Shown here one piece after another: positions 34,488 to 42,205 of a stretch of 64,000 bases of DNA. The notes under the pieces were generated by a model. That model had not been told where the DNA came from and did not search any database. It saw only the letters and a list, made by a program, of their open reading frames with translations. The position numbers and the translations under genes are program-made. How positions within the stretch are numbered: the first letter of the stretch is position 1; every line of letters starts with the position of its first letter. Origin of the DNA: Pontibacillus chungwhensis (GTDB taxonomy: Bacteria; Bacillota; Bacilli; Bacillales; BH030062); the NCBI RefSeq assembly GCF_030166655.1, contig NZ_CP126446.1:558001-622000 (forward strand), given 5' to 3'.

Positions 34488-34660
34488 TTATTCACAGTTA
34501 TATCCACAAGTGAATGGTTATATACATGTGTTTTCCAGAAGTTATTAACACTATCCACAAAATTCTGAAAAGTTATACACATTTTATTATACACAGATGG
34601 GGGATTGGATATGAAAGGTTTTTCCAAACTTGTTAACAGTGTGCACAACTGTGTGGATAA
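34488..34660. other. DnaA-box cluster
   Basis: Six 9-mers within 173 bases match TTATCCACA perfectly or with one mismatch: TTATTCACA (34488), ATATCCACA (34500), CTATCCACA (34551), TTATACACA (34573 and 34587), and a perfect inverted TGTGGATAA (34652). The region is AT-rich and gene-free. There is no dnaA or dnaN nearby, so it is not the origin; it resembles the DnaA-box clusters that titrate DnaA in Bacillus subtilis. Confidence 0.65.
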
Positions 34661-34691
34661 CTTTTCTCAACAGGGTTAATTTTCAAAAAAA

Positions 34692-34814
34692 TCAACTCTT
34701 TTTTGCATGATCGAGTGCAGTGTTGGCACGTTTGAACTCTTTACGATACATAACCTCTTGCGTTTTACTTAACTTGCTGCGACGTTCTTTTGCTTGTTGT
34801 GCTTTTGATTTCAT
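34692..34814 (-). CDS. YfhE-like small basic protein
   Basis: 40 residues, too short for most gene finders. The ATG at 34814 follows AAAAGGAGG with good spacing. The protein is very basic and carries LSKTQEVMYRKEFKRAN, which fits the YfhE family of Bacillus small proteins. In B. subtilis yfhE lies beside yfhF and recX, which occur about 4 kb further on here, consistent with this assignment. Function unknown; possibly sporulation-related. Confidence 0.65.
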   Translation of the reverse strand: MKSKAQQAKERRSKLSKTQEVMYRKEFKRANTALDHAKKS

Positions 34815-34916
34815 GGAAAAGCCTCCTTTTTACTAGTAGGATAGGCGTAAATAAGGAAAAATATACAAAAAGAGCCACTCGACTTGTTGGGTACGAGCAG
34901 CTCTTTAGGCTGACTT

Positions 34917-35468
34917 TCATGCTTCTTGCGCTTGTTCTTCGCCTTCGTCCGTGCGGTAGTAATGGAAAACAAATTGATCTTTCGTGATAGCGAATAGGTC
35001 AAAAACTTCTTCTTCTTGATTAATCCAGTCGTATACTTCAGGGTAATTGATGTTTGCTTGCGTGCAGTAAGGAAGTTTTAGAGCAGCCTTTTTAGAACGT
35101 GGGTTGCTTTTTCGGATCTTCATAAAGATCGTGTTTACATCAAGTTCGAAGAATAATTCTTCAAAAAAGGCTTCTTTCGCGAGACGATTGTAGCCTTTGC
35201 CGTGGAATGGTTTGCCCAACCATGTAGCTAGAAAGCCGCTGTTGTTGCTCATATCAAATAGATTGATTGTACCAATCGGTTGATTCCATTCATCTACAAT
35301 GGTTCTTGAGATTAGTTCCCCTCGCTCTTCAGCCTCGAGGGTTTGTTTAGTTAGAAAGTAGTATTCATCGGAAGAATAGGCTTTGTGGCGGACGTAAGGA
35401 AACACTTCAGGGTCAGACATCAAATCGAAAAGGTGCGGGGACTCGTGCAGATCGCGTTTTTTCAACAT
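34917..35468 (-). CDS. GNAT family N-acetyltransferase
   Basis: 183 residues, RimJ/RimL-type GNAT. The acetyl-CoA-binding region is WLGKPFHGKGYNRLAKEAFF followed by FMKIRKSNPRSKKAALKL, the pattern of acetyltransferases acting on protein or small-molecule amines. The ATG at 35468 follows AGGAGGG; upstream codons in the open frame are non-homologous leader. The leader carries a short hairpin that covers the ribosome site and, further up, a tRNA-like element. Substrate unknown. Confidence 0.83.
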   Translation of the reverse strand: MLKKRDLHESPHLFDLMSDPEVFPYVRHKAYSSDEYYFLTKQTLEAEERGELISRTIVDEWNQPIGTINLFDMSNNSGFLATWLGKPFHGKGYNRLAKEAFFEELFFELDVNTIFMKIRKSNPRSKKAALKLPYCTQANINYPEVYDWINQEEEVFDLFAITKDQFVFHYYRTDEGEEQAQEA

Positions 35469-35495
35469 AAAAAATACCCTCCTGGTCGTGAGGGC
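35469..35495 (-). promoter_or_regulatory. Hairpin masking the GNAT ribosome-binding site
   Basis: On the minus strand CCCTC pairs with GAGGG of the Shine-Dalgarno AGGAGGG, followed at once by ATTTTTT and the ATG. It could block translation or act as a terminator. The stem is short (5-6 bp). Confidence 0.4.
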
Positions 35496-35574
35496 AGAAT
35501 TGTACCGTTCGGGAATCCACACATTGGTTTCCTGGTCTCGAACCACCCTCGAATTTTTATCAAATGCTCACAAA

Positions 35575-35643
35575 AATCCGGGGTGGGAATCGAACCCACT
35601 AGGACCAGTTACAACTGGTGGCTCACCATTTGCCTTCCCTGCG
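35575..35643 (-). other. tRNA-like element (degenerate tRNA) in the GNAT leader
   Basis: A canonical T arm (GTGGG-TTCGATT-CCCAC), a D-arm-like GGC-AAATGGTGA-GCC and a middle hairpin ACCAG-TTGTAA-CTGGT follow each other in tRNA order on the minus strand. The anticodon loop has six rather than seven bases and the acceptor arms pair only partly (GGG/CCC), so this is probably a decayed threonine-type tRNA or a tRNA mimic. The rest of the 35469-36041 gap holds repeat C copy 2 and the next gene's terminator. Confidence 0.4.
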
Positions 35644-35828
35644 AAATTGTCTATTAATAATTTATGATTTCGCATCATATCTCTATCCTTATAGTACTCG
35701 ATCCATTCGAAAAAGGGAATCATTATTTTGCTCATTTTTCGAAAAAATTTCTAAAAAATATTTAACTTATTTCGGAGGGAGATCTCCTCCTTCTTTTAAG
35801 CTTCGAGGGCGTTATTCTAATTTTGTTA

Positions 35829-35955
35829 GGGCTTGCCCGGGGACGGCGAGACTCCCGCGGGGAAAGGAGCCTAGGGGAGACCCCGGAAGACGGCTTGCCG
35901 TCTGAGGAGGCTTCCCAGCTCCCCGCAGGAAAGCGAGTCGTCCCCGGGCTAGCCC
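35829..35955 (-). repeat. Dispersed repeat family C, copy 2
   Basis: Same family as 14670, opposite orientation. Terminal arms are GGGCTTGCCCGGGGAC / GTCCCCGGGCTAGCCC. The TTC/GAA of copy 1 is here CCC/GGG, a paired change that keeps the stem. Confidence 0.85.
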
Positions 35956-36004
35956 AAGCACCTCCAAACGTAATGCCCCATCTGTTCTTTTCTCGAACAT
36001 AGCC

Positions 36005-36036
36005 AAAAAAAAAGCCGCGATTCACGCGGCCTTTTT
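36005..36036 (-). terminator. Rho-independent terminator of the persulfide dioxygenase gene
   Basis: AAAAGGCCGCG / CGCGGCTTTTT-type stem ending in nine T on the minus strand. Confidence 0.85.
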
Positions 36037-36041
36037 GGTAC

Positions 36042-37460
36042 TTATTTTGTTTGTGGAAGGTCTTCTTTGGACCAAGCGCCGAAGCCTCCGGCCATGTTCG
36101 TTACATTCTTGATGCCGTTAGCTTGAAGGATGCTTGTAGCCATTGCAGAACGGCCGCCAGATTGACACTGAAGAACAACTGGCTTATCTGTAGGAACTTC
36201 ATCAATACGCTCTTGAAGGTAGCCAAGCATAATGTGCTTCGCTTGTGGAATGTGTCCAGCGTTCCATTCGCCTTCGTTACGCACATCAATAAGGTTTACT
36301 TCTCCGTTTGCGATTTTATCTTTTAGTTGATCTGGTGTTGCAATTTCATAAGACTCTGTTTTGATTCCTTCTGCTTTAAGGCCAGCAATTGCAGCTGTTT
36401 CCATGTAACCTGCTACATCGTCAGCGCCGATTGAACGAAGAGATTTCGTTAAGTCTTCGATATTACGCTCATCTGCGATTAGATAGACGGGTTTGTTGTA
36501 ATCCACTAACCAACCTGCCCAGTTCGCAAAGGACTTATTGTGTGGAATGTTGATTGTTCCAGCAATGTGTTCTTTTGCGAATTCACTTGCAGGGCGAGTG
36601 TCGATCAGTTGCATGCCGTTTTCAAGTTCATTTGATAATTCGTCTGCTGTAAGAACAGTATTTTTAGGTTCACCTAACTCACGAATCAGAGCAGGACCTA
36701 CTTTATTAACCTTCTTCATCACAGCGAAATATTTTGGTGGCTCTGGCTGTTCGCTGATTAATTCATTAATGAATGCTTCTTCTTCATCATGGCGAACCGC
36801 CCAGTTTGTCGCTTTTTCGTACCCAACTGTACTAGAAGGGATAGCGCCAAGAGCTTTACCACAAGCACTACCAGCACCGTGTCCAGGCCATACTTGCATG
36901 TGATCAGGTAATTGTTTGAATCGTTTTAGAGATTCGAACATTTGCTTAGCGCCTACACGAGATGTGTCTTTTTGGCCTGCTGCTTTTTCAAGAAGGTCAG
37001 GACGGCCAACATCACCAACGAATACGAAGTCACCCGTGAAGACACCCATTGGCGTATCTTGGTCACGGTCGTAAAGAACGAATGAGATAGACTCAGGTGT
37101 GTGACCTGGTGTATGCATCACTTCGATTTTTACGTTACCGACCATAAACTGATCACCATCACGTACAATTTCGTGATTGATCTCATCTAAGAATTGGTAC
37201 GTCCAGTCATTTCCACCTTCTCCGGATAGCATAGCTGTTGCGCCTGTTTCTGTTGCTAATTCTTTAGCACCTGAAACGAAGTCAGCGTGAATGTGTGTTT
37301 CAGTAACACGTGTAATAGTTAGGTTTTCTTTCTTTGCTGTATCTAAATAAGCTTGAATGTCACGAGAAGGGTCTACAACGAGTGCTTCACCAGTTGCCTG
37401 GCAACCAACCATGTAAGAAGCCTGTGCTAATTTTTCATCATAAAAATACTTTAATAACAT
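36042..37460 (-). CDS. Persulfide dioxygenase-rhodanese fusion (CstB-like)
   Basis: 472 residues. The N-terminal metallo-beta-lactamase domain of ETHE1 type (about 1-240; His56, His58, Asp60 in THIHAD, His116/His120 in HTPGH, Asp144) oxidises persulfide sulfur with O2. A first rhodanese-like domain (about 265-360) lacks the catalytic cysteine. The second (about 370-470) has Cys432 in LQCQSGGRSA and can transfer sulfane sulfur. The arrangement equals Staphylococcus aureus CstB, which detoxifies sulfide and persulfide to thiosulfate. The promoter carries CsoR/CstR-like operators, supporting induction by reactive sulfur. No cstR or sqr gene is in the window. Confidence 0.9.
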   Translation of the reverse strand: MLLKYFYDEKLAQASYMVGCQATGEALVVDPSRDIQAYLDTAKKENLTITRVTETHIHADFVSGAKELATETGATAMLSGEGGNDWTYQFLDEINHEIVRDGDQFMVGNVKIEVMHTPGHTPESISFVLYDRDQDTPMGVFTGDFVFVGDVGRPDLLEKAAGQKDTSRVGAKQMFESLKRFKQLPDHMQVWPGHGAGSACGKALGAIPSSTVGYEKATNWAVRHDEEEAFINELISEQPEPPKYFAVMKKVNKVGPALIRELGEPKNTVLTADELSNELENGMQLIDTRPASEFAKEHIAGTINIPHNKSFANWAGWLVDYNKPVYLIADERNIEDLTKSLRSIGADDVAGYMETAAIAGLKAEGIKTESYEIATPDQLKDKIANGEVNLIDVRNEGEWNAGHIPQAKHIMLGYLQERIDEVPTDKPVVLQCQSGGRSAMATSILQANGIKNVTNMAGGFGAWSKEDLPQTK

Positions 37461-37502
37461 GAAAATCCCTCGCTTTTAATAAGTTTTTATAACAAATTCA
37501 TA

Positions 37503-37518
37503 ATACCAGTGGAGGTAT
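37503..37518. promoter_or_regulatory. CsoR/CstR-like inverted repeat near the gene
   Basis: ATACC-AGTGGA-GGTAT, a perfect 5-bp inverted repeat 43 bases upstream of the start codon, similar to but weaker than the operator at 37574. Confidence 0.4.
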
Positions 37519-37560
37519 ATGAGTAACTAAAAAATTTTTGTCTTGCTTGCTACATTTTTT

Positions 37561-37589
37561 ATAGTATCACATATACCCTCAGGGGTAAA
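37561..37589 (-). promoter_or_regulatory. Promoter overlapping a CsoR/CstR-like operator
   Basis: Minus strand: TTTACC (37589-37584) and TACTAT (37566-37561) are 17 bases apart. The spacer holds TACCCTCAGGGGTA (37574-37587), an inverted repeat of the CsoR/CstR operator type. Binding would block RNA polymerase. Confidence 0.65.
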
Positions 37590-37729
37590 GGGCTTTGTTT
37601 TTTGGTAATTTGTGTTTTTTCTATTCTCTCTTTCATCTACCCTATCTATTTCTGAAAAAGTTGTCGAATCCCTTTTAAAAAACGTTTTCTTCACAAAACG
37701 TTAACATCTATAGAAGTAGAGGCTGTGTA

Positions 37730-37759
37730 AACAGTGTAACTTATATACCCAAGGAGGTA
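37730..37759 (-). promoter_or_regulatory. Second, parallel promoter/operator
   Basis: TTTACC and TACACT are 17 bases apart on the minus strand, with TACCCAAGGAGGTA (37746-37759) across the -35. It repeats the architecture 170 bases downstream. No gene lies between them; the 37461-37830 gap is otherwise empty apart from the next gene's terminator. Confidence 0.45.
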
Positions 37760-37792
37760 AAAAGGTCTGTTTGTTCGAAACCCTTTGCCATC

Positions 37793-37824
37793 AAAAAACC
37801 CCCTTTGGATGTCCAAAGAGGGGA
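37793..37824 (-). terminator. Rho-independent terminator of the amidohydrolase gene
   Basis: CCCCTTTGGA / TCCAAAGAGGGG stem ending in TTTTTT on the minus strand. Confidence 0.85.
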
Positions 37825-37830
37825 GATGTA

Positions 37831-38943
37831 TTAAACGATTTTTCCGTCAATCATTGTCCATAGAGGTTTTGCCATAAAATCAAACGGATGCCCGTTCCAT
37901 AACACAAGGTCTGCATCTTTTCCGATTTCAATGCTACCGACACGGTCATCTACTCCTAGATTCCGAGCAGGTAAAATGGTGATGGCCTCTAAAGCCTTCT
38001 GCTGTGAAAGACCTTCTCTGGCTGCGAGGGCAGCACAAACATTTAAGTACTGAATCGGAGTGTAAGGGTGATCTGTTGTGATACTTACGTGTATACCTTG
38101 CTCGGTAAGTGCCCGGGAGGTTTCCCATGATTTGTTCTTTAATTCCACTTTTGATCGACGCGTAAATGTTGGTCCTACTGCGACTTGAAGATTACGTCCG
38201 GCTAATTCTTCTGCGATGAGATGGCCTTCTGTACAATGTTCAATGCGAAGATCTAATTGGAATTCATCCGCAAACCGAACTGCACTCATAATATCATCAG
38301 CGCGGTGGGCGTGGATGCGGACAGGGATTTCTCGCTTAAGCGCCTGGATAATAGGTTTATTACGCGGGTCATCCGGATACTCACACCATTGAGCGCGAGT
38401 AAATGTTTCCCTGAGCATGCCCATGATGCCCATGCGGGTAATTGAATCATTGCGGGATTGGGAGTGAATGCGCTTTGGATTTTCTCCAAGAGCAAGTTTT
38501 AACCCAGCGGTTTCTTTCAGCAACATATTCGTAATGTTCCTGCCGACCGTTTTAATGACAGAAGTGGTCCCGCCGATGACGTTGGCGCTTCCTGGCATGA
38601 TGTGCGCAGCTGTAATTCCGAATTGGCGAGCGTCTTGAAATGCGCTATCGAGAGGATGTGCGCTGTCTAGTGCTCGAATATGAGGCGTCATAGGTTCAAT
38701 GGTTTCATTTGCATCGTTGCCAGCCCATCCTGTTCCTTCATCATATAAACCTAAGTGGGTATGAACATCAATAAAACCAGGGAAGAGGTGTAGTCCTTGT
38801 CCATCAATGACCTCTTCCTCTGGATCTGTTGGTACTGTCTGGCCGATCGCCTTAATCTTACCGTCTTCAATAAGAACTTCCCCGTATTCTATAGCAGGAG
38901 ATGTAATTGGATGAATCGAAACATTAGTAATACGTGTTTTCAT
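37831..38943 (-). CDS. Amidohydrolase family metal-dependent hydrolase
   Basis: 370 residues with the amidohydrolase layout: small beta domain, then the metal motif FIDVHTHLGLYDEGTGWAG, a second set of ligands in RIHAHRADD and RIEHCTEGH, Asp in TTDHPYTP, and the final DADLVLWNGHPFDF return to the beta domain. It resembles the imidazolonepropionase-like amidohydrolases found in Firmicutes; substrate unknown. Start is ambiguous: ATG 38943 (chosen, MKTRITNVSIHP) or ATG 38955 behind AAAGGGA. It follows yfhF by 21 bases, so they may form one unit. Confidence 0.85.
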   Translation of the reverse strand: MKTRITNVSIHPITSPAIEYGEVLIEDGKIKAIGQTVPTDPEEEVIDGQGLHLFPGFIDVHTHLGLYDEGTGWAGNDANETIEPMTPHIRALDSAHPLDSAFQDARQFGITAAHIMPGSANVIGGTTSVIKTVGRNITNMLLKETAGLKLALGENPKRIHSQSRNDSITRMGIMGMLRETFTRAQWCEYPDDPRNKPIIQALKREIPVRIHAHRADDIMSAVRFADEFQLDLRIEHCTEGHLIAEELAGRNLQVAVGPTFTRRSKVELKNKSWETSRALTEQGIHVSITTDHPYTPIQYLNVCAALAAREGLSQQKALEAITILPARNLGVDDRVGSIEIGKDADLVLWNGHPFDFMAKPLWTMIDGKIV

Positions 38944-38964
38944 TTGTTGCCCCATTTCCCTTTC

Positions 38965-39870
38965 TTAATCGCACAAAATGTCGCGTAAGGCTGGTTCCAG
39001 TGTTGGATATTGAAATTCATAGCCTTGTTCAAGCGCTTTTTGTGGATATACGTATTGTCCTTGTAGAAGGAGAATGCTCATCTCTCCGAGCGCTCCCTTT
39101 AAAGCGATAGAAGGTACAGGTAACCAGTGAGGGCGGTTTAAGACCTTCCCAATGGTGTGGCCGAGTTCTTTGTTTCGCTTTGGCTCAGGAGCTGTTGCAT
39201 TCATTGGACCTTTAACTTGGTCGTTGTTCAGCGCGAAATCTACCATCCCGACAATGTCTTGAATGTGGATCCATGACATCCATTGTTCCCCGTCTCCGAC
39301 AGGTCCGCCAGCCATCATTTTATAAGGAAGCGCCATCTTTGGAAGGGCTCCTTCTTCGCCGAGAATGACACCAAAGCGCAAATAAACCGTACGTACATTA
39401 TGATTCGTAGCTTGTTCCGCGCGCTTCTCCCATTCCGTTACAACATTTGCAAGGAAGTCATCACCTGGTGTTGTCGTTTCTTCTGTGAATGTTTCGCTCT
39501 TAGATGTGCCGTAAAACCCTACAGCAGAAGCATTTACCAGTACCCCTGGTGGATGTTCCATCTTTTTAATAAGATCTAATACAGCTTCTGTAGCCTCAAT
39601 ACGGCTGTTCATAATGCGTTTCTTTGTTTCTTCTGTCCAACGGCTGCTATTTAAATTTTCCCCTGCCAGATTCACAATCCCATCAAGGGGAGGGAGTTCT
39701 TGTTCAGGGGAGAATTCATCTTTTAACCAACCAACGTATTTGACTTTGTCCGTATTAGGGTGCTTGTCTGGATTTCTCGTTAAAATATACACTTCATGAC
39801 CTTGATGAACGAAATGTCTCGTGATGTGTGTCCCTACAAATCCTGTTCCTCCGGTTATGGCTATTCGCAT
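38965..39870 (-). CDS. TIGR01777-type epimerase, YfhF-like
   Basis: 301 residues of the extended SDR (NAD-dependent epimerase) superfamily: TGGTGFVGTHITRHF cofactor motif, NLAGENLNSSRWTEETKKRI and the C-terminal DUF1731-like tail VPSIALKGALGEMSILLLQG. It is the YfhF group by sequence and by its divergent position next to recX, as in Bacillus subtilis. Biochemical function not established. Start ATG follows AGGAGGGTTTCCA. Confidence 0.9.
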   Translation of the reverse strand: MRIAITGGTGFVGTHITRHFVHQGHEVYILTRNPDKHPNTDKVKYVGWLKDEFSPEQELPPLDGIVNLAGENLNSSRWTEETKKRIMNSRIEATEAVLDLIKKMEHPPGVLVNASAVGFYGTSKSETFTEETTTPGDDFLANVVTEWEKRAEQATNHNVRTVYLRFGVILGEEGALPKMALPYKMMAGGPVGDGEQWMSWIHIQDIVGMVDFALNNDQVKGPMNATAPEPKRNKELGHTIGKVLNRPHWLPVPSIALKGALGEMSILLLQGQYVYPQKALEQGYEFQYPTLEPALRDILCD

Positions 39871-39989
39871 TGGAAACCCTCCTACAAATATAGGTAATTT
39901 TAGTTTATATCAGTTTTATAGAAAAAGCGACAAGGGAATGGACGAGATCTTCCTTAATTCGTGATAAGATGAAACAGAGGTGAATATTG

Positions 39990-40805
39990 TTGCCAAAAAT
40001 CACTAAAATCACTACACAGAAAAAGAATACGCAACGTTATAATATATTTCTTGATCGAGGCGAGGGAGAGGCCTACGCCTTTAGCGTCGATGAAGAAATC
40101 CTGATCGAGTATATGTTACGAAAAGGACAAGAAATCGATGAACCGACTATTGAAGTCCTTGTTGAAAAAGACGGCTATCACAAAGCGTATTCCCTTGCTC
40201 TTAATTACTTAAGCTACCGGATGCGTTCGATTAAAGAGATGCGAACGTATATGAGAGAGAAAGAGTACGAAGAGGATAAGATTGATTTTGTCGTGGATCG
40301 CTTAGTGAAAGAAGGACTTCTAAATGACCAGGAGTTTGCTGTTGCTTTGGTTCGGACTCGTCTCCACACATCAAGTAAAGGTCCTCTGCTTGTAAAGAAA
40401 GAGTTAATCGAAAAAGGTCTGACGGCAAATGAGGCAGAACAGGCTTTAGAGCACTATCCTTTTGAGGATCAAGTGGAGAAAGCGAGTAAGTGGGTAGAGA
40501 AGAAGCTTCGTTTGGATGGTAGGAAATCATTTAAACAACAGATTCAAAAAGTTCAGCAGACGTTAATGCAAAAAGGATTTCCCCAAGACGTTATTAAAAT
40601 TGCTATGGAAGACATCTCGGATGAAAAAGACAACGATGCCGAATGGCAAGCTGTTGTTCATCAGGGAGAGAAGGCTTTACGTAAATATTCTTCAAAAGCT
40701 GAGGGCTTTGAGCTGAAGTATAAAGTGAAAGGGGCTTTATACCGCAAAGGGTTCCCGTTTGAGTTAATCGAACAATTTTTAGAAGAATACGTCACGGAGG
40801 AATGA
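39990..40805 (+). CDS. recX: Regulatory protein RecX
   Basis: 271-residue RecA modulator. Three-helix repeats are visible: YRMRSIKEMRTYMREKEY, then VDRLVKEGLLNDQEFAVALV and FPQDVIKIAMED, typical of RecX. Bacilli have longer RecX (about 264 residues) with an N-terminal MPxITKI start, which sets TTG 39990 as the start behind AGAGGTGA; TTG 39987 is too close to it. Divergent from yfhF. Confidence 0.92.
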   Translation: MPKITKITTQKKNTQRYNIFLDRGEGEAYAFSVDEEILIEYMLRKGQEIDEPTIEVLVEKDGYHKAYSLALNYLSYRMRSIKEMRTYMREKEYEEDKIDFVVDRLVKEGLLNDQEFAVALVRTRLHTSSKGPLLVKKELIEKGLTANEAEQALEHYPFEDQVEKASKWVEKKLRLDGRKSFKQQIQKVQQTLMQKGFPQDVIKIAMEDISDEKDNDAEWQAVVHQGEKALRKYSSKAEGFELKYKVKGALYRKGFPFELIEQFLEEYVTEE

Positions 40806-40808
40806 AGG

Positions 40809-40848
40809 AAGAGCTATCATCTGTTTATTACAAGATGATAGCTCTTTT
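40809..40848 (+). terminator. Rho-independent terminator of recX
   Basis: A 13-bp stem AGAGCTATCATCT / AGATGATAGCTCT is followed by TTTT. Confidence 0.9.
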
Positions 40849-40859
40849 TGATGCTTGGC

Positions 40860-41056
40860 TCAGTCCAGTCTATACGGGGCTACCGGGGGCTTGCGCTTTT
40901 GGTTACATCCAGCTCCGGCCCCCAGCCCCTAGTAGACTTCCCTCACCTCTGGTCGATAAGTCAACATCGATTCGCCTGCGGCTTATCGTGTTTCCTTTAT
41001 CTCGCGCCGGCTCAGTCCAGTCTATACGGGGCTAACCGGGGGCTTGCGCTTTTGGT
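40860..41056 (+). repeat. Dispersed repeat family B, copy 2
   Basis: One full unit of 152 bases starting near 40875, plus a partial unit at 41027. Hairpin arms are GGGGCT and AGCCCC plus GGGGGC and GGCCCCC, replacing the GTTGCT/AGCAAC of copy 1. Overlapping open frames are accidental. Confidence 0.88.
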
Positions 41057-41058
41057 TG

Positions 41059-41712
41059 TTAAATCTCAATTTCTTCTCTTCCATCATCCTGATTAAAGAT
41101 GATTTCTGCTACGGTTGCGGGGTCTTTTAGTTTTGATGGGTTACTGACGTGTTCGCTTCCGTCCCAAAATGGGGTGTTCATGCCACCCATGTATACAGCG
41201 GTGACGGAGACGGGGGTGTCGGCGAGTTCTTTTTGTAAGCTTTCTGTGAAGCCTCGTTGTGCAAATTTGCTCGCGCAATACACCGATTCATTTACTTTTC
41301 CTCTTAGACCTGCTGTAGAGATGATATTTAGAATACGACCGCCTGATTTCTTCAAATGAGGAAGGGCAGATTGGGTCATATAGATCGTTCCCTTGACGTT
41401 TGTATTAAGCATTTGAGTGATATCAGTTGGTGTTAATTCCTGAACAGGGCCAAAGATACCGAGTCCTGCATTATTAATTAACACGTCTAACGCTGGCATA
41501 GTAGATAGGGCGTTTTCAGCGGAGGTAGGGTCAGTAACGTCACAAAGAACAACTTCTGCCGTGCCGCCTTGCTCTTCAATTTCCCGTTTAACGACAAGTA
41601 ATCGTTCCTCGGTTCTTCCAAGAAGATAGATGGTATTATTTTTGGATGCGTATTGTTTAGCTAGTGCTGCGCCGAGGCCTGTCCCGGCTCCTGTGATCGC
41701 TATGGTACTCAT
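41059..41712 (-). CDS. Short-chain dehydrogenase/reductase
   Basis: 217-residue classical SDR: TGAGTGLGAALA, NNAGLGIFG, catalytic Ser in IISTAG and Tyr-Lys in YCASK. ATG 41712 follows AAAGGAAGT; the longer open frame lacks homology. It has the family's typical core without extra domains; substrate unknown. Convergent with recX and divergent from yfhH, in a slot that Bacillus subtilis does not fill with this gene. Confidence 0.85.
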   Translation of the reverse strand: MSTIAITGAGTGLGAALAKQYASKNNTIYLLGRTEERLLVVKREIEEQGGTAEVVLCDVTDPTSAENALSTMPALDVLINNAGLGIFGPVQELTPTDITQMLNTNVKGTIYMTQSALPHLKKSGGRILNIISTAGLRGKVNESVYCASKFAQRGFTESLQKELADTPVSVTAVYMGGMNTPFWDGSEHVSNPSKLKDPATVAEIIFNQDDGREEIEI

Positions 41713-41794
41713 GTGATGACTTCCTTTCTTCATATAGAATCTAGTTTCTATTGTGTCCAATCGTTGCTAAAATGTAAATGAAAGGGGTGTCAAC

Positions 41795-42145
41795 ATGGAG
41801 AAACGTTTTAGTGATATGACGATAGAAGAGTTAAGAGACCGTGTAGCTGAGCTAACAGAACAAGCTCGAAAAGCTGAACAAATGGGAATGGTAAACGAGT
41901 ATGCGGTCCATCAACGTAAAATTATCATGGCAAAATCATATATGATGAACCCTGCAAAGTATCAAGTAGGCGAAGTCTATGAGATTGAAGGGGACCCAGG
42001 GATCTTTTTTGAGATCGTATATATGAACGGCGTCTTTGCTTGGGGGTATCGCAGGAACGAACAAGGGGAACGACTTGAAGTTCAAGGTTCTGAAGATCAG
42101 GAAGCCATGCCGATCTCGATGTTTGGCGAGAAGGTTGAATCATAA
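41795..42145 (+). CDS. yfhH: YfhH family protein (DUF1811)
   Basis: 116 residues. N-terminal helical hairpin (MTIEELRDRVAELTEQARKA), then a small beta-barrel part (YQVGEVYEIEGDPGIFFEIV). Matches YfhH by sequence and by lying near recX. Function unknown. ATG follows AAAGGGGTG. Confidence 0.88.
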   Translation: MEKRFSDMTIEELRDRVAELTEQARKAEQMGMVNEYAVHQRKIIMAKSYMMNPAKYQVGEVYEIEGDPGIFFEIVYMNGVFAWGYRRNEQGERLEVQGSEDQEAMPISMFGEKVES

Positions 42146-42147
42146 TA

Positions 42148-42188
42148 AAAGTCCCGTGCAAGAGTTTGATTCTTGCACGGGACTTTTT
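42148..42188. terminator. Bidirectional terminator
   Basis: Long perfect stem AAAGTCCCGTGCAAGA / TTCTTGCACGGGACTTT between convergent genes, with T6. Confidence 0.92.
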
Positions 42189-42205
42189 TGGATGGATGAA
42201 AAAGT

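Noticed and set aside
34488..34660. Replication origin
   Set aside because: DnaA boxes are present but there is no dnaA/dnaN/rpmH neighbourhood and no clear unwinding element; a DnaA-binding cluster is the better reading.
35762..36025. Open frames of 64-95 codons across repeat C (also at 14558-14906)
   Set aside because: Both strands are open because of the GC-rich foldback; no ribosome site and no conservation of frame between copies.
37636..37740. Small gene between the two CstR-like promoters
   Set aside because: Only 9- to 25-codon frames without ribosome sites are present.
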